Shown here one piece after another: positions 8,033-15,129 of a stretch of 59,725 nucleotides of DNA (the stretch's first letter is position 1; every line of letters starts with the position of its first letter). The DNA lies in assembly GCA_040002845.1 (NCBI GenBank), contig JBDUDR010000002.1:1-59725 (forward strand), in the 5' to 3' direction. The position numbers were made by a program, and so were the translations under genes. Origin of the DNA: JBDUDR01 sp040002845. GTDB lineage: Bacteria; Actinomycetota; Actinomycetes; Propionibacteriales; Nocardioidaceae. The notes beneath the pieces are model-generated. The model was not told where the DNA came from and searched no databases. It saw only the letters and a list, made by a program, of their open reading frames with translations.

Positions 8033-8491
8033 TCAGGACGTGATGCGCCAGTCGGCGATGGCCGCACCCAGCCGATCCGGGTGCCTTGTGCAGATCAACC
8101 AGTAGGGCGTCGGGTCGCCGGCGTCCGTCACGTCGATCCGGATGGCGGTTGCCACGTACGGTCGTAGCAGCAGGTACGCCCTCGCGTCCGCGCCCGGCCC
8201 ACGCAGGTGACGGAACTCTCCCTCGGACAGGATCGTCACGGAACCGCAGGCATCCATGGGTAGCACGGCCCGTCCGGCCCGGACGCCATCCGCGCCGACT
8301 GCCACCAGCGCGGAGCCGTACGACCCGAGCACCAGCGCCGCCACCGAGACTGCCATCGCGGTCACCGTGAGCGCGACCCAGCCAGGGGTGGCCACCGCAT
8401 AGGCGATCCCCAGACTTGCCACCATCACGGCAGCGATCAGCCACCACATCAGCGGTGCGAACAACCGCTCGCGATAGGTGGCGGCACTCAC
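8033..8491 (-). CDS. DUF3093 family membrane protein
   Basis: 152 aa from a GTG. Two adjacent hydrophobic segments (about residues 12-30 and 38-60) form an N-terminal hairpin. A soluble C-terminal domain follows, with LPMDACGSVTILSEGEF and a Tyr/Trp-rich end (PTPYWLICTRHPDRL). This is the layout of DUF3093, a family found beside dut in actinobacteria. The role is unknown; the soluble domain would face the cytoplasm if the two helices form a hairpin. It is divergent from the PaaI-type thioesterase gene. Confidence 0.85.
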   Translation of the reverse strand: MSAATYRERLFAPLMWWLIAAVMVASLGIAYAVATPGWVALTVTAMAVSVAALVLGSYGSALVAVGADGVRAGRAVLPMDACGSVTILSEGEFRHLRGPGADARAYLLLRPYVATAIRIDVTDAGDPTPYWLICTRHPDRLGAAIADWRITS

Positions 8492-8537
8492 GGTCTCAAG
8501 CCTTCCAGACCGGACCCAGCGGGCCGCACCAGGCTTG

Positions 8538-8543
8538 TAGGGT
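8538..8543 (+). promoter_or_regulatory. -10 hexamer TAGGGT of a probable leaderless promoter
   Basis: TAGGGT ends six bases before the GTG at 8550, so transcription would start at the start codon. No Shine-Dalgarno sequence is present in the 58-bp divergent gap. Confidence 0.55.
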
Positions 8544-8549
8544 CGGACC

Positions 8550-9128
8550 GTGACGCGACCGCTGACCTCCCACCGGATCCCGGCCGGGGCTGAGCCACCG
8601 CAGCGACACCCCGATGCCCCGCCACCGGGTGAGCTGCTGCCAAGTCACTATGACCATTGCTTCACCTGCGGTCCCGCCCACCCGACCGGCCTGCACATGC
8701 AGGTCCTGGCGGGTGAAGGGGTCAGCGTTCGAGCGTCCTTCACCGTCACCGAAGACCACCAGGGAGCGCCCGGGCTGGCCCATGGCGGCATCCTCGCCAG
8801 CGCGGTGGACGAGACGTTCGGAGCGATCGGCTGGCTGCTGCGGGTCCCGATGGTCACGGCCCGGCTGGAGACCCGTTTCGTCTGTCCGGTCCCGGTCGGC
8901 AGTGTCTTGAAGGTGGTGGCTCGCTGCGACGGGATCTCGCGTCGACGGGTGTATCTGAGTGGCGGGGGCGTCCTCGGCGATGGCGATGTAGCCATCCGCA
9001 GCAGTGCGCTCTTCATGCAGGTGCCGCTGCAGCATTTCGCAGACCATGGGCGGCCCGAAGATCTGGACAGGGCGGCTGAACGACCTGAGGTGCAGCGTTC
9101 GGTCGCGACATTCGAGGTGAATCCCTGA
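8550..9128 (+). CDS. PaaI-family (hotdog) thioesterase
   Basis: 192 aa from a GTG that appears leaderless. The central hotdog domain carries HCFTCGPAHPTGLHM, then GLAHGGILASAVDETFGAIGW, where H-G-G and the helix Asp/Glu resemble the PaaI/YdiI active site. Such enzymes cleave acyl-CoA or other thioesters; the acyl group is unknown. Its TGA shares one base with the ATG of dut (TGATG), so it heads a coupled run of thioesterase, dut and the DUF3710 gene. The basic N-terminal 30 residues are not conserved in the fold. Confidence 0.8.
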   Translation: MTRPLTSHRIPAGAEPPQRHPDAPPPGELLPSHYDHCFTCGPAHPTGLHMQVLAGEGVSVRASFTVTEDHQGAPGLAHGGILASAVDETFGAIGWLLRVPMVTARLETRFVCPVPVGSVLKVVARCDGISRRRVYLSGGGVLGDGDVAIRSSALFMQVPLQHFADHGRPEDLDRAAERPEVQRSVATFEVNP

Positions 9129-9595
9129 TGCTGGAAGTCCTGATCACGCGAATCGACTCAGACGTTCCGCTGCCGGCGTACGCGCACCCCGGCGACGCCG
9201 GCGCGGACCTCGTGACCACCGTCGACGTGTCACTCGCGCCAGGTGAACGAGCGCTGGTCCCGACGGGCATCGCCGTTGCGCTCCCTGCGGGGTACGCCGC
9301 GTTCGTGCACCCGAGATCCGGGCTCGCGGCCCGCTGCGGAGTGTCGATCGTCAACTCGCCCGGAACTGTCGACGCCGGGTACCGCGGCGAGATCAAGGTG
9401 ATGCTGATCAACCTCGACCCCACGGAACCGGTGCGGTTGGCACGGGGTGACCGAATCGCCCAACTGGTCTTCCAGCGAGTCGAGCGGGCACTGTTGATAG
9501 AGGTGGATCGCTTGCCGGGGTCGGTTCGCGGGCCCGGCGGGTACGGTTCCACCGGCGGCTTCACGGCCGAGGCGGACAACCAGACGACCGGGTAG
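9128..9595 (+). CDS. dut: dUTP diphosphatase (dUTPase)
   Basis: 155 aa with the five dUTPase motifs in order: HPGDAGADLVT (motif 1), PRSGLAARCGVSIVNSPG (2), GTVDAGYRGEIKVMLIN (3, with the catalytic Asp and Tyr), RGDRIAQLVFQRV (4) and RGPGGYGSTGGF (5, the P-loop-like tail that closes over the nucleotide). It hydrolyses dUTP to dUMP and pyrophosphate as a trimer, keeping uracil out of DNA and supplying thymidylate synthesis. It is translationally coupled to the thioesterase upstream. Confidence 0.97.
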   Translation: MLEVLITRIDSDVPLPAYAHPGDAGADLVTTVDVSLAPGERALVPTGIAVALPAGYAAFVHPRSGLAARCGVSIVNSPGTVDAGYRGEIKVMLINLDPTEPVRLARGDRIAQLVFQRVERALLIEVDRLPGSVRGPGGYGSTGGFTAEADNQTTG

Positions 9596-9608
9596 GAGGG
9601 GCAGTTCG

Positions 9609-10253
9609 ATGTTTCGTCGACGCAAGCAGGAGGAGCGGTCGACCGACCCGGCGCAGTCCGCCGACGAAGCCGCTCCAGCTGCGGAGCCACTGCCGGCCGG
9701 CACCGGGCCATTCGATGCGGCCGATGTCGAGATCGGTGACGATCCGTTGCGAGTCGACCTGGGATCGCTGGTCGTCAAGTCCGGGCCTGGACTCGAGCTC
9801 CAGCTTCAGGTGGACGAGGCCAGCCAGCTGGTGGCTGCGGTGATGCTGGTCAGTCAGACCGGAGCTGTTGAGCTGCGCCCGTTCGCCGCGCCCCGTAACG
9901 AAGGCATCTGGGATGACGTCCGCAAGGAGCTCGCCGCCGAAGCCACCCGCCGGGGAGGCACCGCGAGCGAGATGACGGGGGAGTACGGCAAAGAGCTGCA
10001 CATCGTCGCCCCGGTCACCGGGCCACGGGGCGAGCAGCTCCGACAACCCTCCCGGGTGATCGGGGTCGATGGGCCTCGCTGGATGCTGAGAGCAACCTTC
10101 TTCGGCAGCGCCGCCAGCGACCCAGATTCCGGAGGTGTGTTGGAACAGGCTCTCCGTGATGTCGTCGTGGTCCGCGGTTCCGCCCCGATTCCTCCCCGCG
10201 CACCTCTTCCGCTGAGGATGCCGGGAAATGTTCAGCCGATGGACCTGGGCTGA
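9609..10253 (+). CDS. DUF3710 family protein
   Basis: 214 aa. The N-terminal 40 residues are charged and probably disordered (MFRRRKQEERSTD). The body has the DUF3710 landmarks: LVVKSGPGLELQLQVDEAS, LRPFAAPRNEGIWDDVR, GEYGKELHIVAPV and VIGVDGPRWMLRATFFG. A GGAGGGG lies upstream of the ATG. The family is actinobacterial, always near dut, and has no known function. A dispersed repeat begins 10 bases after the stop. Confidence 0.88.
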   Translation: MFRRRKQEERSTDPAQSADEAAPAAEPLPAGTGPFDAADVEIGDDPLRVDLGSLVVKSGPGLELQLQVDEASQLVAAVMLVSQTGAVELRPFAAPRNEGIWDDVRKELAAEATRRGGTASEMTGEYGKELHIVAPVTGPRGEQLRQPSRVIGVDGPRWMLRATFFGSAASDPDSGGVLEQALRDVVVVRGSAPIPPRAPLPLRMPGNVQPMDLG

Positions 10254-10263
10254 GTTGAGGCTG

Positions 10264-10330
10264 CCTGCCGAGAAGCCAGTTACGCCGCGACACACCGCCA
10301 AAACCGCCGAAAAGTTGGCGTCTCGGCAGG
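10264..10330. repeat. Dispersed palindromic repeat, copy A
   Basis: 67-bp element with CCTGCCGAGA at 10264-10273 and its exact reverse complement TCTCGGCAGG at 10321-10330. Pairing extends inward to about 15 bp with one mismatch. The interior holds AACCGCCGAAAAGTTGGCG. On the opposite strand it aligns without gaps to copy B (57409-57475), by eye about 55 of the first 63 positions. It lies between the DUF3710 stop and the promoter of the OB-fold gene. Confidence 0.8.
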
Positions 10331-10352
10331 AAAGGGTCGGAGGGTGGGAAGG

Positions 10353-10358
10353 TACGCT
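10353..10358 (+). promoter_or_regulatory. -10 hexamer TACGCT of a probable leaderless promoter
   Basis: TACGCT ends six bases before the GTG at 10365. The same hexamer and a similar spacing occur before uvrB. This decided the start chosen for the OB-fold gene over a GTG at 10344. Confidence 0.5.
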
Positions 10359-10364
10359 GGATAT

Positions 10365-10739
10365 GTGGCTGACGAACGCAGCGGTGGTGTGCTCAGGCGG
10401 GCGCTGCACCGCCTGACCTCCACTCAAGAGGCCCACCATGCCGACGAGCTGCAGCGAGACGTCGTCAAGACAGGTTGTCAGGCGATCGCGGATGCGAGAG
10501 ACCGTTCGTACGTGCGGCTGACCGGCACGGTCAACACAGTCACCCTGCGACCGCGTGGGGGGATCCCGGCTCTGGAGGCCGAGCTCTACGACGGCTCCGG
10601 TGCGGTGACCTTGATCTGGCTCGGGAGGCGACGCATCGCGGGAGTCGAGCCCGGCCGGGCCATGGTTGTCGAGGGCAGGCTCACCACCCAACGCGATGTC
10701 CCCGTGCTGTTCAACCCGCGCTACGAGCTCCGCACGTGA
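10365..10739 (+). CDS. OB-fold nucleic-acid-binding domain protein
   Basis: 124 aa. The N-terminal part (VLRRALHRLTSTQEA) is helical. From about residue 45 an OB-fold is visible: YVRLTGTVNTVTLRPRGG, LEAELYDGSGAVTLIWLGRR and GRAMVVEGRLTTQRDVPVLF, with the pattern of tRNA-anticodon or RecG-type OB domains. The family sits beside DUF3710 and DUF3159 genes in many actinobacteria, and a role in binding single-stranded nucleic acid is plausible but unproven. Its TGA overlaps the GTG of the DUF3159 gene (GTGA), so the two are coupled. Confidence 0.83.
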   Translation: MADERSGGVLRRALHRLTSTQEAHHADELQRDVVKTGCQAIADARDRSYVRLTGTVNTVTLRPRGGIPALEAELYDGSGAVTLIWLGRRRIAGVEPGRAMVVEGRLTTQRDVPVLFNPRYELRT

Positions 10740-11395
10740 GCGAGCTAGCCGCCGAGCCGGTCAGCCATGAGACCGTCGAAGCCCTGGTGCGCCAACAGCT
10801 CGGTGACGCGCTGGGTGGACGTCGCGGAATGCTCGAGGGTGCCCTCCCCACGCTGGGTTTCACGGTCACCTGGATCGTCAGCCACCAGCTCAAGCTGTCG
10901 CTGGCCATCGGGGGCGGACTGGCGGTCGCGATGCTGGTTGCCAGGCTTGTGCAGCATCAGCCGGTGAGGTACGTCTTCAACGCCTTGGTGGGGATCGGCA
11001 TCGCCGCCGTTTTCGCGCTGCGTTCCGGGCGGGCCGAGGATGCCTTCTTGCCGAGCATCTTCTGGAACGCCGGCTACTTCATCCTGCTGGCAGGTTCGGC
11101 CGCGCTGCGATGGCCCGTCGTCGGGTTCATGATCGGTAGCGTCACGGGAGACCCGACGGCCTGGCGGGCCAACAGCGACATCGTGCGCCTCTGCTCCCTG
11201 CTCACCTGGATCCTGGCCGCGCCCTGTCTCTTGCGGGTTGCGGTCTACTACCCGTTGTGGGCCTCTCACCAGGCCGGCTGGCTGGGCGCCGCGAAACTGG
11301 CCCTTGGCTGGCCACTTCAGCTGGGGGTGCTGGCAGTGATGTTGTGGGTGCTGTCACGCAACCGGACGCCCTTGGAACAGCCTGCAAGCGGCTGA
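10736..11395 (+). CDS. DUF3159 family integral membrane protein
   Basis: 219 aa from the GTG overlapping the previous stop. About six hydrophobic segments are seen, among them TVTWIVSHQLKLSLAIGGGL, YVFNALVGIGIAAVFALRSG and YFILLAGSAALRWPVVGFMI. The N-terminus carries ETVEALVRQQLGDALGGRRG, typical of DUF3159. Its function is unknown. It ends nine bases from the convergent end of the TrkA gene pair, a neighbourhood kept in mycobacteria (the ceoBC region), which hints at a link to ion homeostasis. Confidence 0.85.
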   Translation: MSELAAEPVSHETVEALVRQQLGDALGGRRGMLEGALPTLGFTVTWIVSHQLKLSLAIGGGLAVAMLVARLVQHQPVRYVFNALVGIGIAAVFALRSGRAEDAFLPSIFWNAGYFILLAGSAALRWPVVGFMIGSVTGDPTAWRANSDIVRLCSLLTWILAAPCLLRVAVYYPLWASHQAGWLGAAKLALGWPLQLGVLAVMLWVLSRNRTPLEQPASG

Positions 11396-11404
11396 GCCTG
11401 CCGT

Positions 11405-12085
11405 TCAGCTGGCCCGGCCGCCGTGCTCGAGCGGCGCCAGCAGTGACTCGAGGTCCTGCTCTTGGTCCTGGGCGGCCACGAAGAGCAGCTCGTCACCTGC
11501 CTCCAAGGGGCCGTCCGGCTCAGGCGTGATGACCCGGCTCTCGCGCAGGATCGTCACCAGCGAGGTGTCCGGCGGCCAGGACACGTCGCCGACGCGGCTG
11601 CCGACCAGGGGTGAGTCGGCCGGCAACGTGAGCTCGACGAGGTTCGTGTCGCTCTGGCGGAACGTGAACAGTCTGACCAGGTCACCGATGCTGACCGCCT
11701 CCTCGACCAGCGCGGACATGATCCTCGGAGTAGACACCGCGACATCGACCCCCCACGCCTCGGTGAACAGGGACTCGTTGTTCGGGTGGTTCACGCGCCC
11801 GACGGTCCGTGGCACCCCGAACTCGGTCTTGGCCAGCAACGAGATCACCAGGTTTGCCTTGTCGTCGCCCGTGGAGGCGATCGCGACGTTGCAGTTCTCG
11901 AGCCCAGCCTCGCGCAGGGAAGCGAGCTCGCACGCGTCTGCCAGCAGCCATTCGGCGCCCGGAACAGACTCGGCCTTGATGGCGCGGGGGTCCTTGTCGA
12001 TCAGCAGGACCTGATGACCGTTGTCCAGGAGCTCGGCGGCGACGGAACGACCGACGGCGCCCGCTCCTGCAATCGCGACTCGCAT
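11405..12085 (-). CDS. ceoC: TrkA-family K+ transport regulatory protein (second of pair)
   Basis: 226 aa from the ATG at 12085. The Rossmann RCK-N domain begins MRVAIAGAGAVGRSVAAELL, with the G-x-G-x-x-G NAD-binding loop and an acidic residue after beta-2 (LLIDKD). A smaller RCK-C domain follows from about residue 140 (LVELTLPADSPLVGSRVGD). Such proteins gate K+ channels or transporters in response to nucleotides. The start overlaps the TGA of its upstream partner (TGATG), with GGAGGAG just before. The symbol is given by analogy with the paired mycobacterial genes ceoB and ceoC. Confidence 0.88.
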   Translation of the reverse strand: MRVAIAGAGAVGRSVAAELLDNGHQVLLIDKDPRAIKAESVPGAEWLLADACELASLREAGLENCNVAIASTGDDKANLVISLLAKTEFGVPRTVGRVNHPNNESLFTEAWGVDVAVSTPRIMSALVEEAVSIGDLVRLFTFRQSDTNLVELTLPADSPLVGSRVGDVSWPPDTSLVTILRESRVITPEPDGPLEAGDELLFVAAQDQEQDLESLLAPLEHGGRAS

Positions 12086-12747
12086 CAGCGCTCCTCCGGC
12101 CCGGCGTCGAGGGCCGCGATGACCTTGTCGGCGCCGGCCTCCAAGATGATTATGTGCAGCAGGTCGCCCTCTTGCAGCAGCGTGTCCCGGGTCGGCAGCA
12201 ACCCCTCCCCGAGGCGGCTCACGAATCCGACACGACCGCCTGTCGTCTTCTGGAGCTCGTCCACCTGGCGGCCGATCCACGCCTCCGGCACCGGGGTGTT
12301 CGTCACCCGCACGGTGCCTGTCGGATCACGCCACTCCGGCTCGGAGCCTTCGGGCAACAGCCGGCGCATCACCTGGTCCGCGGTCCATCGCACAGTGGCG
12401 ACGGTGGGAATCCCGAGACGTTCATAGACCTCCGCGCGGCCAGGGTCGTAGATTCGCGCCACCACGTTCTGGATGCCGAAAGCCTCGCGGGCAACCCGCG
12501 CCGAGATGATGTTGGAGTTGTCGCCGCTCGAGACTGCCGCGAACCCGTCGGCCTGCTCCACTCCGGCTGCCAGCAGCACCTCTCGATCGAACCCGACGCC
12601 GGTGATCTTCGAGCCCGCGTAGGATGCGCCGAGCCGGCGGAACGCGTCAGGATTCTGGTCGATGACCGCCACCGAGTGGTTCCGCTTCTCCAACTGACCT
12701 GCCAGTGTCGACCCCACGCGGCCGCACCCCATGATGACGACGTGCAC
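12085..12747 (-). CDS. ceoB: TrkA-family K+ transport regulatory protein (first of pair)
   Basis: 220 aa from a GTG with GGAGAAGG upstream. RCK-N is MHVVIMGCGRVGSTLAGQL, with VAVIDQNPDAFRRLG after beta-2. RCK-C begins near TVRVTNTPVPEAWIGRQVDE. Together with the downstream paralogue it would form a hetero-oligomeric ring controlling a K+ channel or transporter. The divergent APC permease, 145 bp away, is the most likely membrane partner in this window, since no TrkH-type subunit is present; this is inference. Confidence 0.88.
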   Translation of the reverse strand: MHVVIMGCGRVGSTLAGQLEKRNHSVAVIDQNPDAFRRLGASYAGSKITGVGFDREVLLAAGVEQADGFAAVSSGDNSNIISARVAREAFGIQNVVARIYDPGRAEVYERLGIPTVATVRWTADQVMRRLLPEGSEPEWRDPTGTVRVTNTPVPEAWIGRQVDELQKTTGGRVGFVSRLGEGLLPTRDTLLQEGDLLHIIILEAGADKVIAALDAGPEER

Positions 12748-12879
12748 AGCACCTTCTCCGGTTGCAGAGCTCTGAGCGGGCGATAGACGGTCCCGGGCGT
12801 CTACCGGACCGGGTCACCCCGGCGATAGGACGCTACACGCGACCCACGATCGCCGCCATCGCGATCGTATTGGGTGGAC

Positions 12880-12885
12880 TAGCAT
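12880..12885 (+). promoter_or_regulatory. -10 hexamer TAGCAT before the APC permease
   Basis: TAGCAT ends seven bases before the GTG at 12893, giving a probable leaderless transcript divergent from the TrkA pair. Confidence 0.5.
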
Positions 12886-12892
12886 CGCGGCC

Positions 12893-15022
12893 GTGGGTAT
12901 CGGCGATATCGGCAAGCGACTGCTGCTCGGTCGTGCGTTGCGTAGCACGCAGCTCGGCGAGACCTTGTTACCCAAACGGATCGCCCTACCCGTGTTCGCG
13001 TCCGACGCCCTGTCGTCCGTGGCGTACGCCCCTGACGAGATCTTCCTGACCCTGTCGGTCGCCGGTCTCGCCCTGTATGCCGTGTCCTGGAAGATCGGTG
13101 TCGTCGTCGCCCTCGTGATGCTGACAGTGGTGGCGTCGTACCGGCAGAACGTCCAGGCTTATCAGTCAGGCGGCGGCGACTACGAGGTCGCCAACACCAA
13201 CATCGGCCGGACCGCGGGACTGACGGTGGCGAGCGCCTTGATGGTCGACTATGTCCTGACCGTGGCGGTGTCCATCTCTTCGGCAGCGCAGTACGCCGCG
13301 ACCGCCATCGACTCGCTGCAGGGCCATCAGACAGAGCTGGCAGTGCTCGCGACCATCTTCTTGGCGACGATGAATCTGCGTGGGGTCCGGGAGTCGGGGA
13401 CCGCCTTCGCGATCCCGACCTACATCTTCATGGTCTCGATTCTCGGGATGTCGGCTTGGGGGTTCCTGCGCTGGGGGCTGGGTACGTTGCCCGACTCCGA
13501 GCTCGCCGACTATTCGATCACCCCGATATCGGACTATTCGGGGGGGATCGGCGGTCTGGCGATGGTGTTCCTGGTCATGCGGGCGTTCGCCTCGGGCTCC
13601 GCCGCCCTGACAGGTGTGGAGGCGATCAGCAACGGCGTACCGGCGTTTCGCAAGCCCAAGGGACGCAACGCGGCGACCACGCTTCTTCTGCTCGGCACCG
13701 TCGCGATCAGCATGGCGGTGTCGATCCTGGTGCTGGCCACCCACATGCACGTACGGCTTGCCGATGCTGACAATGGTGCCGTTCTGGTGGGTCCAGACGG
13801 CCGGCCGGTCGGGCCGGCGTTTCACCAGGACCCGGTGATCGGCCAGCTGGCGAAGGGCATCTTCGACAACTTCAGCCTCGGGTTCTATCTGGTGACTGCC
13901 GCGACCGGTGTGATCCTGGTGCTCGCGGCGAACACGGCCTTCAACGGGTTCCCCGTGCTGGGATCGATCCTGGCCCGCGACGGCTATGCGCCTCGTCAGC
14001 TCGACACCAGGGGCGATCGACTGGCCTTCTCCAACGGCATCGGGGTGCTGGCATTCTTCGCGATCGTGTTGATCGTCTCGTTCAACGCAGAGGTCACCCG
14101 GTTGATCCAGCTCTACATCGTCGGCGTGTTCGTCTCGTTCACGATCAGCCAGACCGGCATGGTCAGGCACTGGACCCGGCTCCTCCGCACCGAGACAGAT
14201 CCCGCGCGCCGGCGCGGGATGATGCGGCGGCGGGTGATCAACGCCATCGGCCTGACCGTCACCGGCAGCGTCCTGGTGATCGTGCTCATCACGAAGTTCA
14301 CGCACGGGGCCTGGATCGCCATCACGGCCATGGTGGTCCTGTTCTTCTTGATGAGGCGCATCCAGCGGCATTATGACCGGGTCCGGGAGGAGCTCCAGCT
14401 CGATGAGGAGGACAAGCCGCTGTTGCCTTCGCGCGTGCACGCGATCGTGTTGGTCTCCAAGTTGCACAAACCCGCGATGCGAGCACTGGCGTACGCGCGA
14501 GTCTCGCGCCCCAACGCGCTCGAGGCGGTCACCGTCGAGATCGATCCAGACACCACGGCCTCGTTGATGGAGGAATGGGACGAGCGGCGGCTGCCGGTGC
14601 CGCTGAAGGTGCTGGCGTCTCCGTACCGCGAAGTGTTGCGGCCGATCGTCGACTATGTGCGAGGGATCCGTCGTGAGAGTCCGCGCGACATCGTGGTCGT
14701 CTACATACCGGAGTACGTCGTTGGGCGCTGGTGGGAGCATCTTCTGCACAACCAGACGGCCCTGCGACTGAAGGCGCGACTGCTGTTCACGCCGGGCGTG
14801 ATGGTGACGAGCGTCCCGTACCAGCTCGCCTCGTCGCAGCTCGCCTCCGAGCGCGCCGATCGACCACACCATGTCGCCGGTGAGATCAGGCTCGGGGTGC
14901 CCCCGCCCCCGCGAGTCGCCAAGGCCGAGCGTCGAAACGCGAACCTGGTGAGCCAGCGTCCCGGCGCGGCTGGTGAGCCGGACCAGGACTCACCGCCGAC
15001 GTCGACCCGGTCCGAGGAGTGA
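12893..15022 (+). CDS. APC-superfamily permease
   Basis: 709 aa. The first ~480 residues carry about 12 hydrophobic segments of the amino acid-polyamine-organocation fold, starting FASDALSSVAYAPDEIFLTLS and including GGGDYEVANTNIGRTAGL and VLVLAANTAFNGFPVLGSIL. The remaining ~220 residues form a soluble cytoplasmic domain (HAIVLVSKLHKPAMRALAYA) resembling the tail of KUP- or KimA-like carriers. Such proteins are usually annotated as amino acid permeases, but the divergent TrkA pair makes K+ import a serious alternative, as KimA-type proteins are APC members. The permease next to ceoBC in Mycobacterium is of the same type. Confidence 0.82.
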   Translation: MGIGDIGKRLLLGRALRSTQLGETLLPKRIALPVFASDALSSVAYAPDEIFLTLSVAGLALYAVSWKIGVVVALVMLTVVASYRQNVQAYQSGGGDYEVANTNIGRTAGLTVASALMVDYVLTVAVSISSAAQYAATAIDSLQGHQTELAVLATIFLATMNLRGVRESGTAFAIPTYIFMVSILGMSAWGFLRWGLGTLPDSELADYSITPISDYSGGIGGLAMVFLVMRAFASGSAALTGVEAISNGVPAFRKPKGRNAATTLLLLGTVAISMAVSILVLATHMHVRLADADNGAVLVGPDGRPVGPAFHQDPVIGQLAKGIFDNFSLGFYLVTAATGVILVLAANTAFNGFPVLGSILARDGYAPRQLDTRGDRLAFSNGIGVLAFFAIVLIVSFNAEVTRLIQLYIVGVFVSFTISQTGMVRHWTRLLRTETDPARRRGMMRRRVINAIGLTVTGSVLVIVLITKFTHGAWIAITAMVVLFFLMRRIQRHYDRVREELQLDEEDKPLLPSRVHAIVLVSKLHKPAMRALAYARVSRPNALEAVTVEIDPDTTASLMEEWDERRLPVPLKVLASPYREVLRPIVDYVRGIRRESPRDIVVVYIPEYVVGRWWEHLLHNQTALRLKARLLFTPGVMVTSVPYQLASSQLASERADRPHHVAGEIRLGVPPPPRVAKAERRNANLVSQRPGAAGEPDQDSPPTSTRSEE

Positions 15023-15129
15023 CCCAGCTGGAGGGAGTCGTCCGGTGTTGCGCCCCACCTCTACCGGGTCGAGCGGCGCTCGGCGAAGATGTTTGCTAGG
15101 AGAACGCGACCGACCAAGGGAGATGACCG

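Noticed and set aside
12748..12892. Additional genes in the divergent gap between the TrkA pair and the APC permease
   Set aside because: Short open frames there and antisense to the permease are by-products of high GC; none has a start signal or family resemblance.
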